From Cristatella mucedo (Eukaryota; Bryozoa; Phylactolaemata; Cristatellidae): DNA of 64,000 bases. How positions within the stretch are numbered: the first letter of the stretch is position 1; each line of letters opens with the position of its first letter. The stretch spans positions 853,501-917,500 of the forward strand of contig WPIO01000076.1 in the NCBI GenBank assembly GCA_009760855.2, read 5' to 3'. Shown here piece by piece: positions 24,024 to 34,470 of the stretch. The notes under the pieces are model-generated. The model saw only the letters and a program-made list of their open reading frames with translations. It had not been told where the DNA came from and made no database searches. Made by a program: the position numbers and the translations under genes.

Positions 24024-24839
24024 TATCCGGCTCTGTCGGACACAAATGAAGAAAAGACAATTCAATTGCACTGACGATGCGTCCACAGAGCTTGGACTAG
24101 CACAAGCCAATCCAACAAAGCCTTTCTCCTGCCACGGGTTACCAAGTTCGGCCATGATGTCCAGGCAGCAGCTGCCTTATATTGGTTTCACAAGGGCAGG
24201 GTAGAAGCGATGTGCTAGAGGAATAATCAGTTATTGCAAGACCACAGTGCCTCATCAAAAATACATCCCTCTGCCTGATCTGTATGCTTACACAGGCTGT
24301 CTAATGTCGAGTAAGTTCGGCTATCAGACTCAGCAAGATGCTACATTAATTTTATATTAGCACATACTCTTGCTTACTGTGTGTGTTTTCAGTATGTGCA
24401 GTCTATTTTTAGCCAAGCAGCCTGACAAGCTTAAGCCACGTGATTAGCGCATTGTCACCATCGCATCCACAGGCCTGCCACCATACTCAGAAGGCTGTTC
24501 CATCACTTCATTAACCTGGTACCCTCTATACAACTTGTCAAGTCAAGTCAAGTCTTACTTTCTTTGTCAAGTCTTACTGTGAGCGTAGCATGAGAACCAG
24601 CACACAAACACTGGGTCTCCAGGAACGCCTCCTTCTATCTCAGCAGTTATCGCAGCATAGCACCACTTGACACTCTAGATTGATGGCCAGCTGTGAGTTG
24701 TAAACCAGGCACTTGATATTCAACAGGTCCTTGAGCTTAAATTTTATGAGGATATAGCATGCAACCGCTTGGATGAATCCCCTTTTCTAAACATGAGCTT
24801 GACAGCAATGCACCCTTTCGTCAACACTCTGGTCACATC

Positions 24840-25495
<656 letters not shown>

Positions 25496-25885
25496 TGGCC
25501 GTACCAGATAGCACTGGTTGGAGATTTTGCATTAGCAGTGACTAAGCAATGATTTTCCAATCATCCCATGCCAGTTTCCACAGATGTGTAATTTTTCAGC
25601 AGACTTTGTATTGAACTATCGTGGTCTATCAAATTCTTTCTTGATTTGAGATATTCTTTAATATTTATTCTAAATCAAGTGCATTATTAAACAGTCTCTT
25701 AGGAAAACCTGGCCTTTAATCAAACGGCAGTCTTAGCAGTTATTGGCATACTGGTCTAATTCATTCTGTGCACCACCAGCATAATACCTAGCGAGTGTAA
25801 TCTCAGGAGCTATTTATCGTCACAGCTCAAACACCGCAGGGAGAAATAGCGCCAGCACTCAAGCAGCAAGTGAGCCAGCATGCAT

Positions 25886-25929
25886 TGACCTCGCTGACCT
25901 GCAATGACCTCACTGACCTGCAATGACCT
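25886..25929. promoter_or_regulatory. Array of five TGACCT half-sites in the BMP2/4 intron (putative)
   Basis: TGACCT occurs at 25886, 25895, 25905, 25914 and 25924, with spacers of 3, 4, 3 and 4 bp. On the minus (BMP sense) strand this reads as direct repeats of AGGTCA, the nuclear-receptor half-site, in DR3 and DR4 spacing. It is also a 19-bp tandem duplication, so the spacing may be a by-product of repeat growth. Function is inferred, not shown. Confidence 0.4.
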
Positions 25930-26220
25930 CACCCTGCTGCTCGGCCTGCCATCAGTCCAAGTCAAACAATAATAGATCAGGCAGGAAACAGTACCTGTAT
26001 GCTTGAATACAAATACTAATCCCAAACAACAAGAAAAAAGATACCACAATTAGTGGAAGGTGTAATGATGATACACTCACAGGACAACGTCGTTTTGGGC
26101 TACAATGAGCTTGGGCTACATCCAATGGGTGCACCGTGGGCATGCACTTGGAGTTTGCTAATGCACTAAGGAACGGCGCAGTTTCTATAGCTGTTCTTGT
26201 CCCAACCAATGTAGATCCTG

Positions 26221-26526
26221 GTGACACTGAAGACGACACAAGAGCAGCCCAAAGTAAAAATGTATCACAATAATGTTCTTATGCTGACCCTCAAGGCCAG
26301 CACCGACTCGGCTCCTTCATACCTAGCTGAACCGCTGCATCAGTTTCAGCCTCCACGAGCCCTCAGATCCTCAATCGACAATAAATCAGCTGTTCCACTT
26401 CTCCACTTAAAGACCGTTGGCGACAGAAGCATTTGCTCTGCAGGTCCGAGGCTGTGGAGTTCACGTCCACAATTCTTATGCATCGACACCTATACTATCC
26501 AGCTGCCGATTATAAATACTGTCTGA
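26221..26526 (+). mobile_element. LINE fragment, C-terminal ORF2 remnant
   Basis: A + strand frame reads APSYLAEPLHQFQPPRALRSS followed by VPLLHLKTVGDRSICSAGPRLWSS, the typical C-terminal signature of CR1/L2-group LINE ORF2. It differs from the main family here (which has FSESNSLEIPRTNLKSFGDR), so it is a different subfamily. It is intronic to BMP2/4. Confidence 0.75.
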
Positions 26527-26533
26527 TCTGACA

Positions 26534-26668
26534 GCCGCTTTTTAAATAGCTGTGGGAGAGCCTTAAAGGCTATCATCACCGCTTGTAGTGGCAATAAAGG
26601 ATCGCCCACAGCAGGATTCGAACCAACAACCTCGGGACCGAGGTCGTAAGGAGTGAGAGGCATCCTTT
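26534..26668 (-). mobile_element. SINE-A copy
   Basis: Read on +: GACAGCCGCTTTTTAAATAG, GGGAGAGCCTTAAAGGCTAT, CATCACCGCTTGTAGTGGCA, AAAGGATCGCCCACAGCAGG, ATTCGAACCAACAACCTCG. It lies directly behind the LINE fragment. Confidence 0.85.
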
Positions 26669-27599
26669 CCAGCTGTCACGAGCTGCTACTGCCATGCTAC
26701 TCACCGCCTCAACTGCTCACCTGGCTCAACTATGCTTCTCACTTTCTCATGGTTGCGTGAGATTCTATTGGCTACCGAATGTGTACAAAAGCTGCTTAGG
26801 CTTTGAGTTCGCTATAGAAAACTTTCCTGCACAGCACCCACTTAGTCTTTGGGGCTTTGTGGAGCTACAGGTAGAGATGCATTCCATTGCATTAGCAGTG
26901 CTGCAGTAAATGCAATATCTAATATCAGCCACTGCATAATCAATTGTAGGGATGCTAGCTCATTTTACTGCAACATAAATGGGCTGTTTACACCTGACTG
27001 CTGGTGAATAGTTAGCGTCACACATTGGTTTGCCACTTTCATGATTTAATTTGCTTGTGATAATAAACAACGTGCTACTGAAATCATTAGTTCAGGCTGG
27101 CCCAAGTAGCAGTGGGAGTGTCGAAAGATTGAAGGTGAGAAGACGTCGCCCAAAGAGAACCAGCAGCCGCTGCCAGCAATCCGGCTGATGCCAGTAAGGT
27201 TAGGGTAGGCGGGTATTCTTACGACCCCAGGAGCCCTTCGTGTTATTCGAGGTCCTTGCGTACCTTCAGCTGCCTGCCAGACGAGAGGCGTGCGATCAAT
27301 GTGACTAGCTGTCTTTGTGGCAAGCTATCCTCCTGCTGTTGGTAATGTTTACACTGTATGCAACTATTCTCATCAATGTACAGTGCCAAACCATGTACAA
27401 TGGTGCCAAGTTAGGCGATCACCCTTCGCCTCACGAAGCTTTTCACGTTCCTACTTGGCTCGCTCGGCATGCACTGCTTTCATGTGCAGGAAGCACTCAC
27501 ACATATCTTAAAGTTCATATCCGTTCCGAGAGGACTAATAGCCCTCTAGAAACCCTACACCTAGAGTTTCCTTCTGTGATGCATTGATCTAACATAATA

Positions 27600-28259
27600 A
27601 ATATGTTCTTAGCCTCAGGTCTTGTCCATGCACCTTTCAAAAAGGCTGCTGCTGAACCACTGATTAAGAACAAAAGACTAAACTAGGAGAACTTCAGCGG
27701 CTTCGCCCAATCTCCCTGATGCCGTTCCTAAAGATACTGGAACAAGTAGTGCTCGACCACCTAAATTATCCAACAGAGCCACTAAGTTTTAGTAAGGTTT
27801 TGGAGCTAGCTACTTCACTGAGTCAGCAATGCTTCGGGTGTATGCTCACCTTCTCAGGAATGCAGAGTTAAAGGTAAAGCGTCTCTATTTTTGTATTGCT
27901 CTTCCAGCAGCATTCGATGCCATTGGTCACTGGTCCAGCTCGAGCGCCTCTCGTCTCATCTGAACATCTCCGGCATTGCATTGGAATGGTCTAGGTCCTA
28001 TCTCAGTGGGAGACTTCAGAACATTGGTGTCAACGTGCAACAGTCATCCACGAGCTAAAGTTCCGGGTACCCCGAGACTGTGTGTTCTCGCTTGGCGGTT
28101 CACTTTTTTTCTTATAAAGTATCATCCCCTCTTGCCGAATTATTTGCTGAGAAAAATCTAGGCATTCATTTGTATGCAAAGGAATTGCGGCTGTACCTGT
28201 GATTCTAATCCCTCCCTACGTTCCTGCATTGCAAACTCTCTCACGACCCTTGCTGCATG
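27600..28259 (+). mobile_element. Older L2-like LINE, 5' part (RT region), interrupted
   Basis: Degenerate RT coding on +. It reads LQRLRPISLMPFLKILEQVV, a worn AFDAI.H motif near 27910, ISGIALEW.RSYLSGRLQN near 27965-28020, and LAELFAEKNLGIHLYAKELRLYL near 28133-28198. The last is a decayed counterpart of LADVIAKHNLGFHFYADDTQLYL; the catalytic YADD is lost. It ends at a LTTLAAC-like segment, exactly where the younger minus-strand LINE begins. Confidence 0.82.
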
Positions 28260-28261
28260 TT

Positions 28262-29628
28262 TTGTTAATAATAATAATAATAATAATAATATTGCACTTG
28301 ATAAAGCGCCCTCAGAGAACTTAATCTCTTTCTAGGCGCTTTACATTTGCTGCAAAGTGATACGCAATAGAATAGTAAGTAAAATCATGCTTGAAAAACA
28401 AACAAAATGAATAACATGGTTAGGGGTTACATGCACTGGGTCAGCATGCAAATGTGGTTAGTGGCAGCATGAACAGTGTCAGCACGCATAAGCACATCGA
28501 GGACGAATCACAAGGACCCACTAAATGCTGTCCTAAATAGGTATGTTTTTAAGTTTCTTTTAAATGTGGTCAGGTCAGGGGATGTTCTGATGCAGGTCGG
28601 GAGGGAGTTCCAGGCTGTGGGAGCATACGAGCTAAATGCACGGTCTCCAAAGGATTTAAGGTTTGTACGAGGTATTTCTAGACTGTTGGATTCCGAAAAG
28701 CGAGTGGTACGATGCTTTGCCTGATGGGGTAGTATATCTGAAAGATAGGCTGGAGCCATAGAATGAAGAGACCTAAAAGTGAGCGACAAAACCTTGAAGT
28801 CAATCCGTTGCTTGACTGGTAACCAGTGCAGGTCGGCGAGAAGTGGAGTAATGTGGCAACTGCGACGCTCACGACAGACAAGCCTAGCTGCAGAGTTTTG
28901 CACCAGCTGCAATCGCCTGATCGCACATGCTGGTAGGCCAGTAAGCAGTGAGTTGCAGAAGTCGAGACGAGATGTCACGAATGCATGGACCAACTTGGAC
29001 GTGGTATCCTTATCTAAACAAGCCCTAATTTTAGCAATGTTATGAAGCTGAAAATAGGCTGATTTGACTGTGGAGCTGATGTGGTCGTCTAACGAGAGGT
29101 CGCTTTGGAATATGACACCTAGATTTCGAGCTGATGCAACTGGAGATATGCTGGCAGAGCCAATTTTGAAAGTCAGCCTTTCCAATTTCTGAATAACACT
29201 AGGTTTGCCCATAACTAGTAAGTTAGTTTTATCATCGTTTAGTTTTAGAAAATTTGCTGCCATCCATGATCGGATGTCATCAATGCATGCAGCAAGTGAG
29301 TTGAGAGAATTTGAGGTGCTCGAAGGCTGGGAGGGATCAAAGCAAAGGTACAACTGAGTGTCATCCGCATAGAAGTGAAAGCCTAGATTGTGCTTGGCAA
29401 TCACATCAGCGAGAGGGAGAGTATAAACGGTGAAAAGGACCGGACCTAGCACAGAGCCCTGAGGTACTCCATATTTTAGAGGTACTTCAGATGATCTTTG
29501 TCCATTCACGTCAACACTCTGGAGTCTCCCACTGAGATAGGACCTGAACCACTGCAGAGCAGTGCCAGTGATGCCCAGGCGAGATGAGAGGCGCTCTAGA
29601 AGTACTTTGTGATCGATGGTGTTGAAAT
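28262..29628 (-). mobile_element. Younger L2-like LINE inserted into an older relative
   Basis: The minus-strand ORF (28508-29509, probably open to about 29625) encodes at least 333 residues: GVPQGSVLGPVLF, FHFYADDTQLYL (catalytic YADD), MAANFLKLNDDKTNLL, VTSRLDFCNSLLTGLPACAI and LADLHWLPVKQRIDFKVLSL. It ends ...TAFSGSL. The 3' hairpin plus (TAA)n tail lies at 28262-28345. It is 5'-truncated within the FNTIDHKVLLERL segment, so it is dead on arrival, but its intact frame makes it the youngest LINE in the window. Confidence 0.92.
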
Positions 29629-30420
29629 TTGAACTTGGGTGGCAGCAAACGTTCTCAAATTGATTAACGATAACCCAATTGACTAGTTGTTTGCAAACCT
29701 AGTGTTACTCAAAAAAAATGTAAAACTTAACCAACAAAGTGTGTTCAGCCAATATATCTCCTGTGTCATTGGCATCCAATCAATCGTGACTCGAAACTGG
29801 AGAACCTGCCCTTCGAAATCGGCTCGAAAGTCGAGCTTCCTTTTATCTTGTGTAGCATCTGCACAAAATCTCTGCGTCGTGTCCCGAAGTCGCCCTTTCG
29901 GATGACAACCACATCCGCTCGGCAGTCAAGTCTGCCTACTTTCAGCTATGCAGCATTGAAAATTCGAACCTGGTCAAACAGGGATACAACAGCCAGGTTG
30001 GTTCATGCATTTAGGACATTCCGTTTCGATTCTTGTAACTCACCACTAGCAGGACTTACAGCATATGCAATAAGATCCTCACAATCGGTGCAACACTCTG
30101 CAGCCAGGCTGTCTTGTCTGTCAGGAGCGGTGGAGGTGCCACATCACACCATTTCTCGCCTACCTGCACTGGGTCCCGATCGAGCAGCATATTGAATAAT
30201 TCAAGATTCTGTCACTCACTTTAAATTCCCTTTACTCTCTTGCTCCAGCCAACGGCAAAAATACTCCAATCAGTTTGAGTATGGTACCACTGGGCACCTG
30301 CTCTTCTTACTCAAGTCGTAGAGCTGTGCCTTGATCCAACCTCAAATCCCTTCGCGATCGCGCGTTTAGTTCGCATGCCCTGAAAGCCTGCGCATCTTTG
30401 TACTGACATGCCAAAATAGA
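29629..30420 (+). mobile_element. Older L2-like LINE, 3' part, resuming after the insertion
   Basis: Resumes on + with TWVAANVLKLINDN (compare SWMAANFLKLNDDK), then an HIRSAVKSAYFQLCSIEN-like segment, RDTTARLVHAFRTFRFDSCN and SVQHSAARLSCLSG. It is heavily frameshifted. Together with 27600-28259 it reconstitutes the order of a single element. Confidence 0.82.
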
Positions 30421-30937
30421 CTGCCGAATCGATGTATACGCTCGATGACAGAGTCGTTCGCTAAGTCTGTGAAATTAGGTTAGTGAAGAGCGACAGTACG
30501 TACGAGGTAGTTCCTGAGAAAAAAGCGAGTAACGATTGATTTTAGAAATTGTGCCTTGCTCAGCGACACCTCAAATGGCAGCGACACTATAGCATAGCAG
30601 CAAGGGATAGTATCCGCCCTGAGACCTGGTAAAATGCCAACAAGTAGATGGTCCAAGGGACGCGACCTTTCCTATCTGCGATGTGCCAGACATTTCTCTG
30701 CTCTCCTCTCATGCCTGTTGGGCGACCGATCACGCGTGGCTTCTGAAAGGCGATGCTGTCGCTTGGCCTTGATACAGAGTGCCAGCTGCTCTGCAGGTGA
30801 CACAGTTGTACGTCACTGAATGTGCGGTCAAGTGTAAATGGACCGGTTAAATTCGCAGCAACGACTCAACATAGGACGGGATGAAGTGGCGAGCCCCAGC
30901 TACCGTGGCCATCCAAAAGGCTTATTGAATACTGATT

Positions 30938-31019
30938 GAGAGAGACAGACAGACAGACAGATAGACAGAGAGGAGAGAGATAGTGGGGAGAGAGAGAGAG
31001 AGGAGAGAGAGGGGGAAAG

Positions 31020-31073
<54 letters not shown>
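30938..31073. repeat. GA-rich microsatellite
   Basis: GACAGACAGACAGATAGACAGAGAGG grades into impure and then pure (GA)n. Confidence 0.95.
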
Positions 31074-31077
<4 letters not shown>

Positions 31078-32085
31078 CATTATTCTACCAGACTCCACAG
31101 AAGCCGTCGAAGCACTGCTCCGGGATCAATGTATTGATTAGCACTGCGTTCAACTTTGCTCAACTAGTCGAGGTCCTCAAGTCGGCCGATACGCGAAGCG
31201 GCGGCCGTTAAGTGCACTGCAACTATTACAAGCAACCCCGTCGAAGGGCCACACCGGAATTGAGTGGGCCAAGTATGAAGTTGAACGTAAGAGTACTAAG
31301 TGCACGAGGACAGCAGTCCCCAAAGGACGAAGCAGAGACGACGGGTGCAGCTCGGGGAGAGCTTGGGACGAGCCCTGTGCAGCCGACGAAACGAGAGGGG
31401 GAGAACAGGAGCAGAAATATCAGAGATTGTGTAGGTTTTCGCTAATTCGTCGTCTGTGTGGCCTCCTTACTCAGCTGCAGCTGTGCTCATTAGTCGTCAG
31501 TAACGAGACCAACGCGACACATGATCTCATTTCTTTCGGGGGGGGTTGGGAAAAACGGGAAGGGGGTTGGAAGGTGAGTTTTAGTGCTATTGGCAGGGCC
31601 TAGCCAGGGGCGACCAATTAGGTCTCAGCTGCCAGCTAGGAACGTTCGCACGAGGTCGCTGGAAGCAGCAGCTACTTATTATGATAGCCACACTCACCCC
31701 TCCCATCGCTAGCAGGCGGTCTCGTGGGAAACGAACGATTCGCGAGAGTAGCGGATCATGTCAGGGATCAGGGGTCAGCGCTGCAGTGCCAACAGTGGGG
31801 GCCACCACCCCTGCCAGCTTTTATCGATGGCTTAGCTAGGATTCGACCCCAAGGTTCAGCCGCAGACCCGAGTGAGGGAGGACAGCTGAGCATTTGAACT
31901 CGGCTGAACTCAGAAGACACTAATAACAGCAGCTCCCAGGAGACGGCCAGCAGGGATGACCAGCAGCTCGCTAAAAAACCAGCCGAAGCGGCCTCTGCGA
32001 CAGCCTCTCCCCCTAGAGCCTCAAAGCCACTTCGTCCCTTCTCCCCCTACCCCCTCCCCTCCCGCCACCTTTCTTCACCACTCAC

Positions 32086-32464
32086 CGAGCAGCCTGTAGC
32101 TCCTGGCCGTATTTGCGTTGCCGACGAGCGGTTTCCGAAAGTTTAGAGCCGCACCGGCTGGGGCCTCGACGTGGCGCTTGTATAAATCCAGCATGAGCTG
32201 AGGAACGCTGCTGCTGCCTCGACGGACGCGAGGTGCCGAACGGAGACCGAGAGCTCTCAGCAAGACGCTCGCAGCAGCCGCCGACGACGAAGCCGACGGC
32301 TTCGCCGAGCCGTCACTGCCGCCGACGATCGGACGATCGCTTCGCCACCGCTCCTGCCTGCTGGAAGCCTGCGGCGTTTCGTCCATCGTCGCCCAGGTTC
32401 GCCTCGGCGACTGCAGGGAGGCGAGCAGGAGCGCCATGCACAAGCACCTGGATGCTCGGTGCAT
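32086..32464 (-). CDS. BMP2/4: BMP2/4 (dpp-type) ligand, coding exon 1
   Basis: Encodes residues 1-126 plus one base. The ATG at 32464-32462 is followed by a hydrophobic signal-peptide-like stretch (CLCMALLLASLQS), with a second in-frame ATG at codon 10 that would also serve. The prodomain start is recognised from LLRALGLRSAPRVRRGSSSV followed by PQLMLDLYKRH, the family's conserved VPQYMLDLY motif, and then NTARSY before the donor. The donor is CTCG followed by GTGAGT (32085-32080). An Ala/Ser-rich insert around residues 55-67 looks lineage-specific. A plausible acceptor, CTCCTCTGCAG ending at 32591, would put 126 bp of 5' UTR in the same exon. Confidence 0.93.
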
Positions 32465-32590
32465 AGTTAGCTGAAACGGCGAGGCGACTTGATCGGCTCA
32501 CTTCCAAGCCAGAGCGCCCTTACGTTCAGCCACGAGCGAGAGCGAGGCCGAGAGCGAGGCCGTAGCTCTCGCTGAGCGCTCGTCTGACGC
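32465..32590 (-). other. Probable 5' UTR part of the BMP2/4 first coding exon
   Basis: Begins after the minus-strand acceptor CGACTCCTCTGCAG (AG at 32592-32591) and runs to the ATG. It is inferred from the splice consensus and from the usual BMP2/4 layout, which has a noncoding first exon. Confidence 0.45.
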
Positions 32591-33046
32591 CTGCAGAGGA
32601 GTCGGTCAAGATTATCCGTCTACATTGTCCGCCCCCGCAGCCGCCGAGACGGGGGCAGGATCGAACGAGCGAGCTGAGCGCTCGATCGCGCCAGCCAAGC
32701 GGCGACCTGAGCTCAGTCGACGAGATTGGGCAGCGAGGCGAGTTATGCTTCGCAGCGGCGAATTGCTCTGGCCATCCTATCGCCATAGACCCTCGCCTGT
32801 GGCATATAATAAATGGTGGAGCCCGGGGAGAGGCAGCAGGACCAGTACAACTGCCAGGGCGGCGACCTGAGGCGCCTATTCCTATTCCTACGCGCCCACC
32901 GACTGTTACCAACGGAGAAATTATGTCTTAATTCCACGCGATAAGCGACCGCCGAGTTCGTGCCGCACGAGCACGGTTTATAGGTTTAGTGCTATAGTTT
33001 GTCATCACTTGCCGGTCTAGCCCGCCTAGATAATAAATACATAAAT

Positions 33047-33186
33047 AAATAATTCATTCATGTAGCGCCCCAAAAGAACTCTAATCTCTATTCAGGCGCT
33101 TCACATATGCCTCGGGGCTCGAGCCCACGACCACAGTCGGACCTTGGTCGGGGCGAGCACCTTAACCGCTAGATCAAACCAGCGAG
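33047..33186 (-). mobile_element. SINE-B copy, best preserved
   Basis: The minus strand reads an A box (TGGTCTAGCGGTTAAGG), then GTGCTCGCCCC, B box GGGCTCGAGCCCC, CATATGTGAAGCGCCTGAAT, AGAGATTAGAGTTCTTTTGG, GGCGCTACATGAATGAATTA and an (ATTT)n tail. Confidence 0.9.
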
Positions 33187-33261
33187 AATCAGCATAGCAT
33201 AGTATCGGTAGCATCGCAGCGTACGCTACCCGTAAAGACCCGAGGCTCTCCAATACTTCAA

Positions 33262-33490
33262 CGCAGTACGACACACGACGCTCGATATTCTGGACGAAGC
33301 TCGCAGCGCTAACAGCAACGCCGCATTAAAAAAAGCACCGACCAGAGCAGCCTGCGCATTGATGCACCTGCACCACATAAACGGCAGGCGACTTCCAACG
33401 GACTCGTTTACAGGAATACAACAGGTTTCGCTCGGCTCGCTCGGAATCGCCGACCGGAAGACCAAAGTCACTCTTACGGAGACTGACTGC
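33262..33490 (-). repeat. Downstream segment of the 33.5 kb peptide-gene repeat, duplicated at 34.25 kb
   Basis: Read on +, CGATATTCTGGACGAAGCTC, GCAGCGCTAACAGCAACGCC and GCATTAAAAAAAGCAC match the order at 34250-34330 (CAATATTCCGCACGCAACGC, TAGCAGTATTGCCG, TATTAGTAAAAGCAC). A minus-strand 81-codon frame (33226-33471) covers it but lacks a convincing function. Confidence 0.5.
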
Positions 33491-33567
33491 GACTTGGCGA
33501 CTAAAGAGAGCGACTGTGGTCAGGCCAACGCACTGCTACAAACGTGTTGTGCGGCTTCCATGTCCGG

Positions 33568-33759
33568 TCAGAACTGGGCCGCTAACACAGCGCTCGTAAC
33601 GGTGCTACTCTCAGCCGACTCACGACGAACGCCGGCGACGCCTGACCCATGTAGCACGGCTAGCCACTTGTAGGTGCTGCACCGATGCACGCAGGTGAAT
33701 GCCGACAGTAGCAGAAACGAGGCAAAAACGACGACGAGCGTTCGTATCTTTGCATACAT
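33568..33759 (-). CDS. Small secreted-type peptide, 63 residues, unrecognised family
   Basis: The ATG at 33759 starts a 63-residue protein. Residues 1-22 form a textbook signal peptide: MYAKIR, then TLVVVFASFLLLSAFT. Two cysteines (23 and 27) follow, then the conserved core YKWLAVLHGSG, VRRES and SSTVTSAVLAAQF, and a TGA stop. A TATAAAAG box lies about 140 bp upstream on the same strand, leaving room for a 5' UTR of about 110 nt. Related sequences at 43.97-44.10 kb (-) and 44.57-44.76 kb (+) preserve the core (ESLAVLRGS and CRESARTSTV in one; TYKSLATIQDSG and VRRTWAISSTATIA in the other). Their similarity tracks this reading frame and extends into the promoter. It could be a host peptide gene family or the coding part of an unknown repeat. 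Function unknown. Confidence 0.45.
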   Translation of the reverse strand: MYAKIRTLVVVFASFLLLSAFTCVHRCSTYKWLAVLHGSGVAGVRRESAESSTVTSAVLAAQF

Positions 33760-33894
33760 AATGCAGGCAATTCTATCAAACAGCAGCGGACGGTAACGGA
33801 TGTAATCTAACGACGATGTGACTTGGAGCTCATGTCAGCTTCAATGCCAATGCCCCCCCCCCGAGTCTCGACTACTCACTGCCAGGGCGCCGGT

Positions 33895-33902
33895 CTTTTA
33901 TA
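33895..33902 (-). promoter_or_regulatory. TATA box of the 33.6 kb peptide gene
   Basis: The minus strand reads GAGGCCGTATAAAAGACCGG. The same context, GAGGCCGCATAAAAGCCG, occurs on + at 44204-44220 ahead of the related copy there, so the element is shared as a unit. Confidence 0.55.
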
Positions 33903-33967
33903 CGGCCTCGGCGATAAACTACCGCATAATCTTATAATCTCGAATATTCCCATAATCCCATGATTTT

Positions 33968-34057
33968 AAGTAATAATAATAATAATAATAATGCACTTGA
34001 TAAAACGCCCTCAGAGAACTCAATCTCTTTCTAGGCGCTTTGCATTTGCTACAAAGG
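33968..34057 (-). mobile_element. L2-like LINE 3' end fragment
   Basis: (TAA)n at 33970-33991, then TGCACTTGATAAAACGCCC, AGAGAACTCAATCTCTTTCT and AGGCGCTTTGCATTTGCTAC, read on +. Only the terminal about 90 bp was inserted. CGCATAATCT occurs on both sides (33924 and 34068) and may be a target-site duplication. Confidence 0.85.
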
Positions 34058-34196
34058 AAGTAATCGCATAATCTCTCTAATTGTGAGTAAAAGCTAACCG
34101 CCATAGTTTGGCTGCTTTAGCTAGCGCCGCCGTTATTCTGACACCAATATTATGACCGCGAAACCCTCACTAGTTCGGGTAGAGGCACAACGCGTG

Positions 34197-34240
34197 CACT
34201 GTGCAAAGACCTGAAGCTTGCTTCAGGTCTTTGCACAGTG
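34197..34240. repeat. Perfect 21-bp inverted repeat with 2-nt spacer
   Basis: The left arm at 34197-34217 and right arm at 34220-34240 are exact reverse complements around TT. The arm reads CACTGTGCAAAGACCTGAAGC. Confidence 0.95.
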
Positions 34241-34470
34241 AAACCCGCTGAAAGTGAAACACAGCTCTCAATATTCCGCACGCAACGCTAGCAGTATTGC
34301 CGTATTAGTAAAAGCACAACGATAGCCTGCATTCCACAGCTGATAGAACCGGGGTTCTGTCTGTCTGCCGACTCGCTAAACGGTTCACAGCAGCTTGCAG
34401 CAGCTCACGCTCAGCGCTAGACTTAACGACCGTCAGACTGTTGCTTCAAGACTGTGATTTCGTTTAAACG
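34241..34470 (-). repeat. Second, diverged copy of the 33.26-33.49 kb repeat segment
   Basis: Matches that segment in order over about 200 bp with many substitutions. It starts immediately beside the perfect palindrome. No intact frame. Confidence 0.45.

Noticed and set aside
23913-24060. N-terminal extension of the BMP2/4 exon-2 frame (repeated GLSQCY)
   Set aside because: It is intron: the frame runs through the 18-bp minisatellite and the polypyrimidine tract. The 23913 acceptor joins exon 1 in phase and restores the conserved prodomain.
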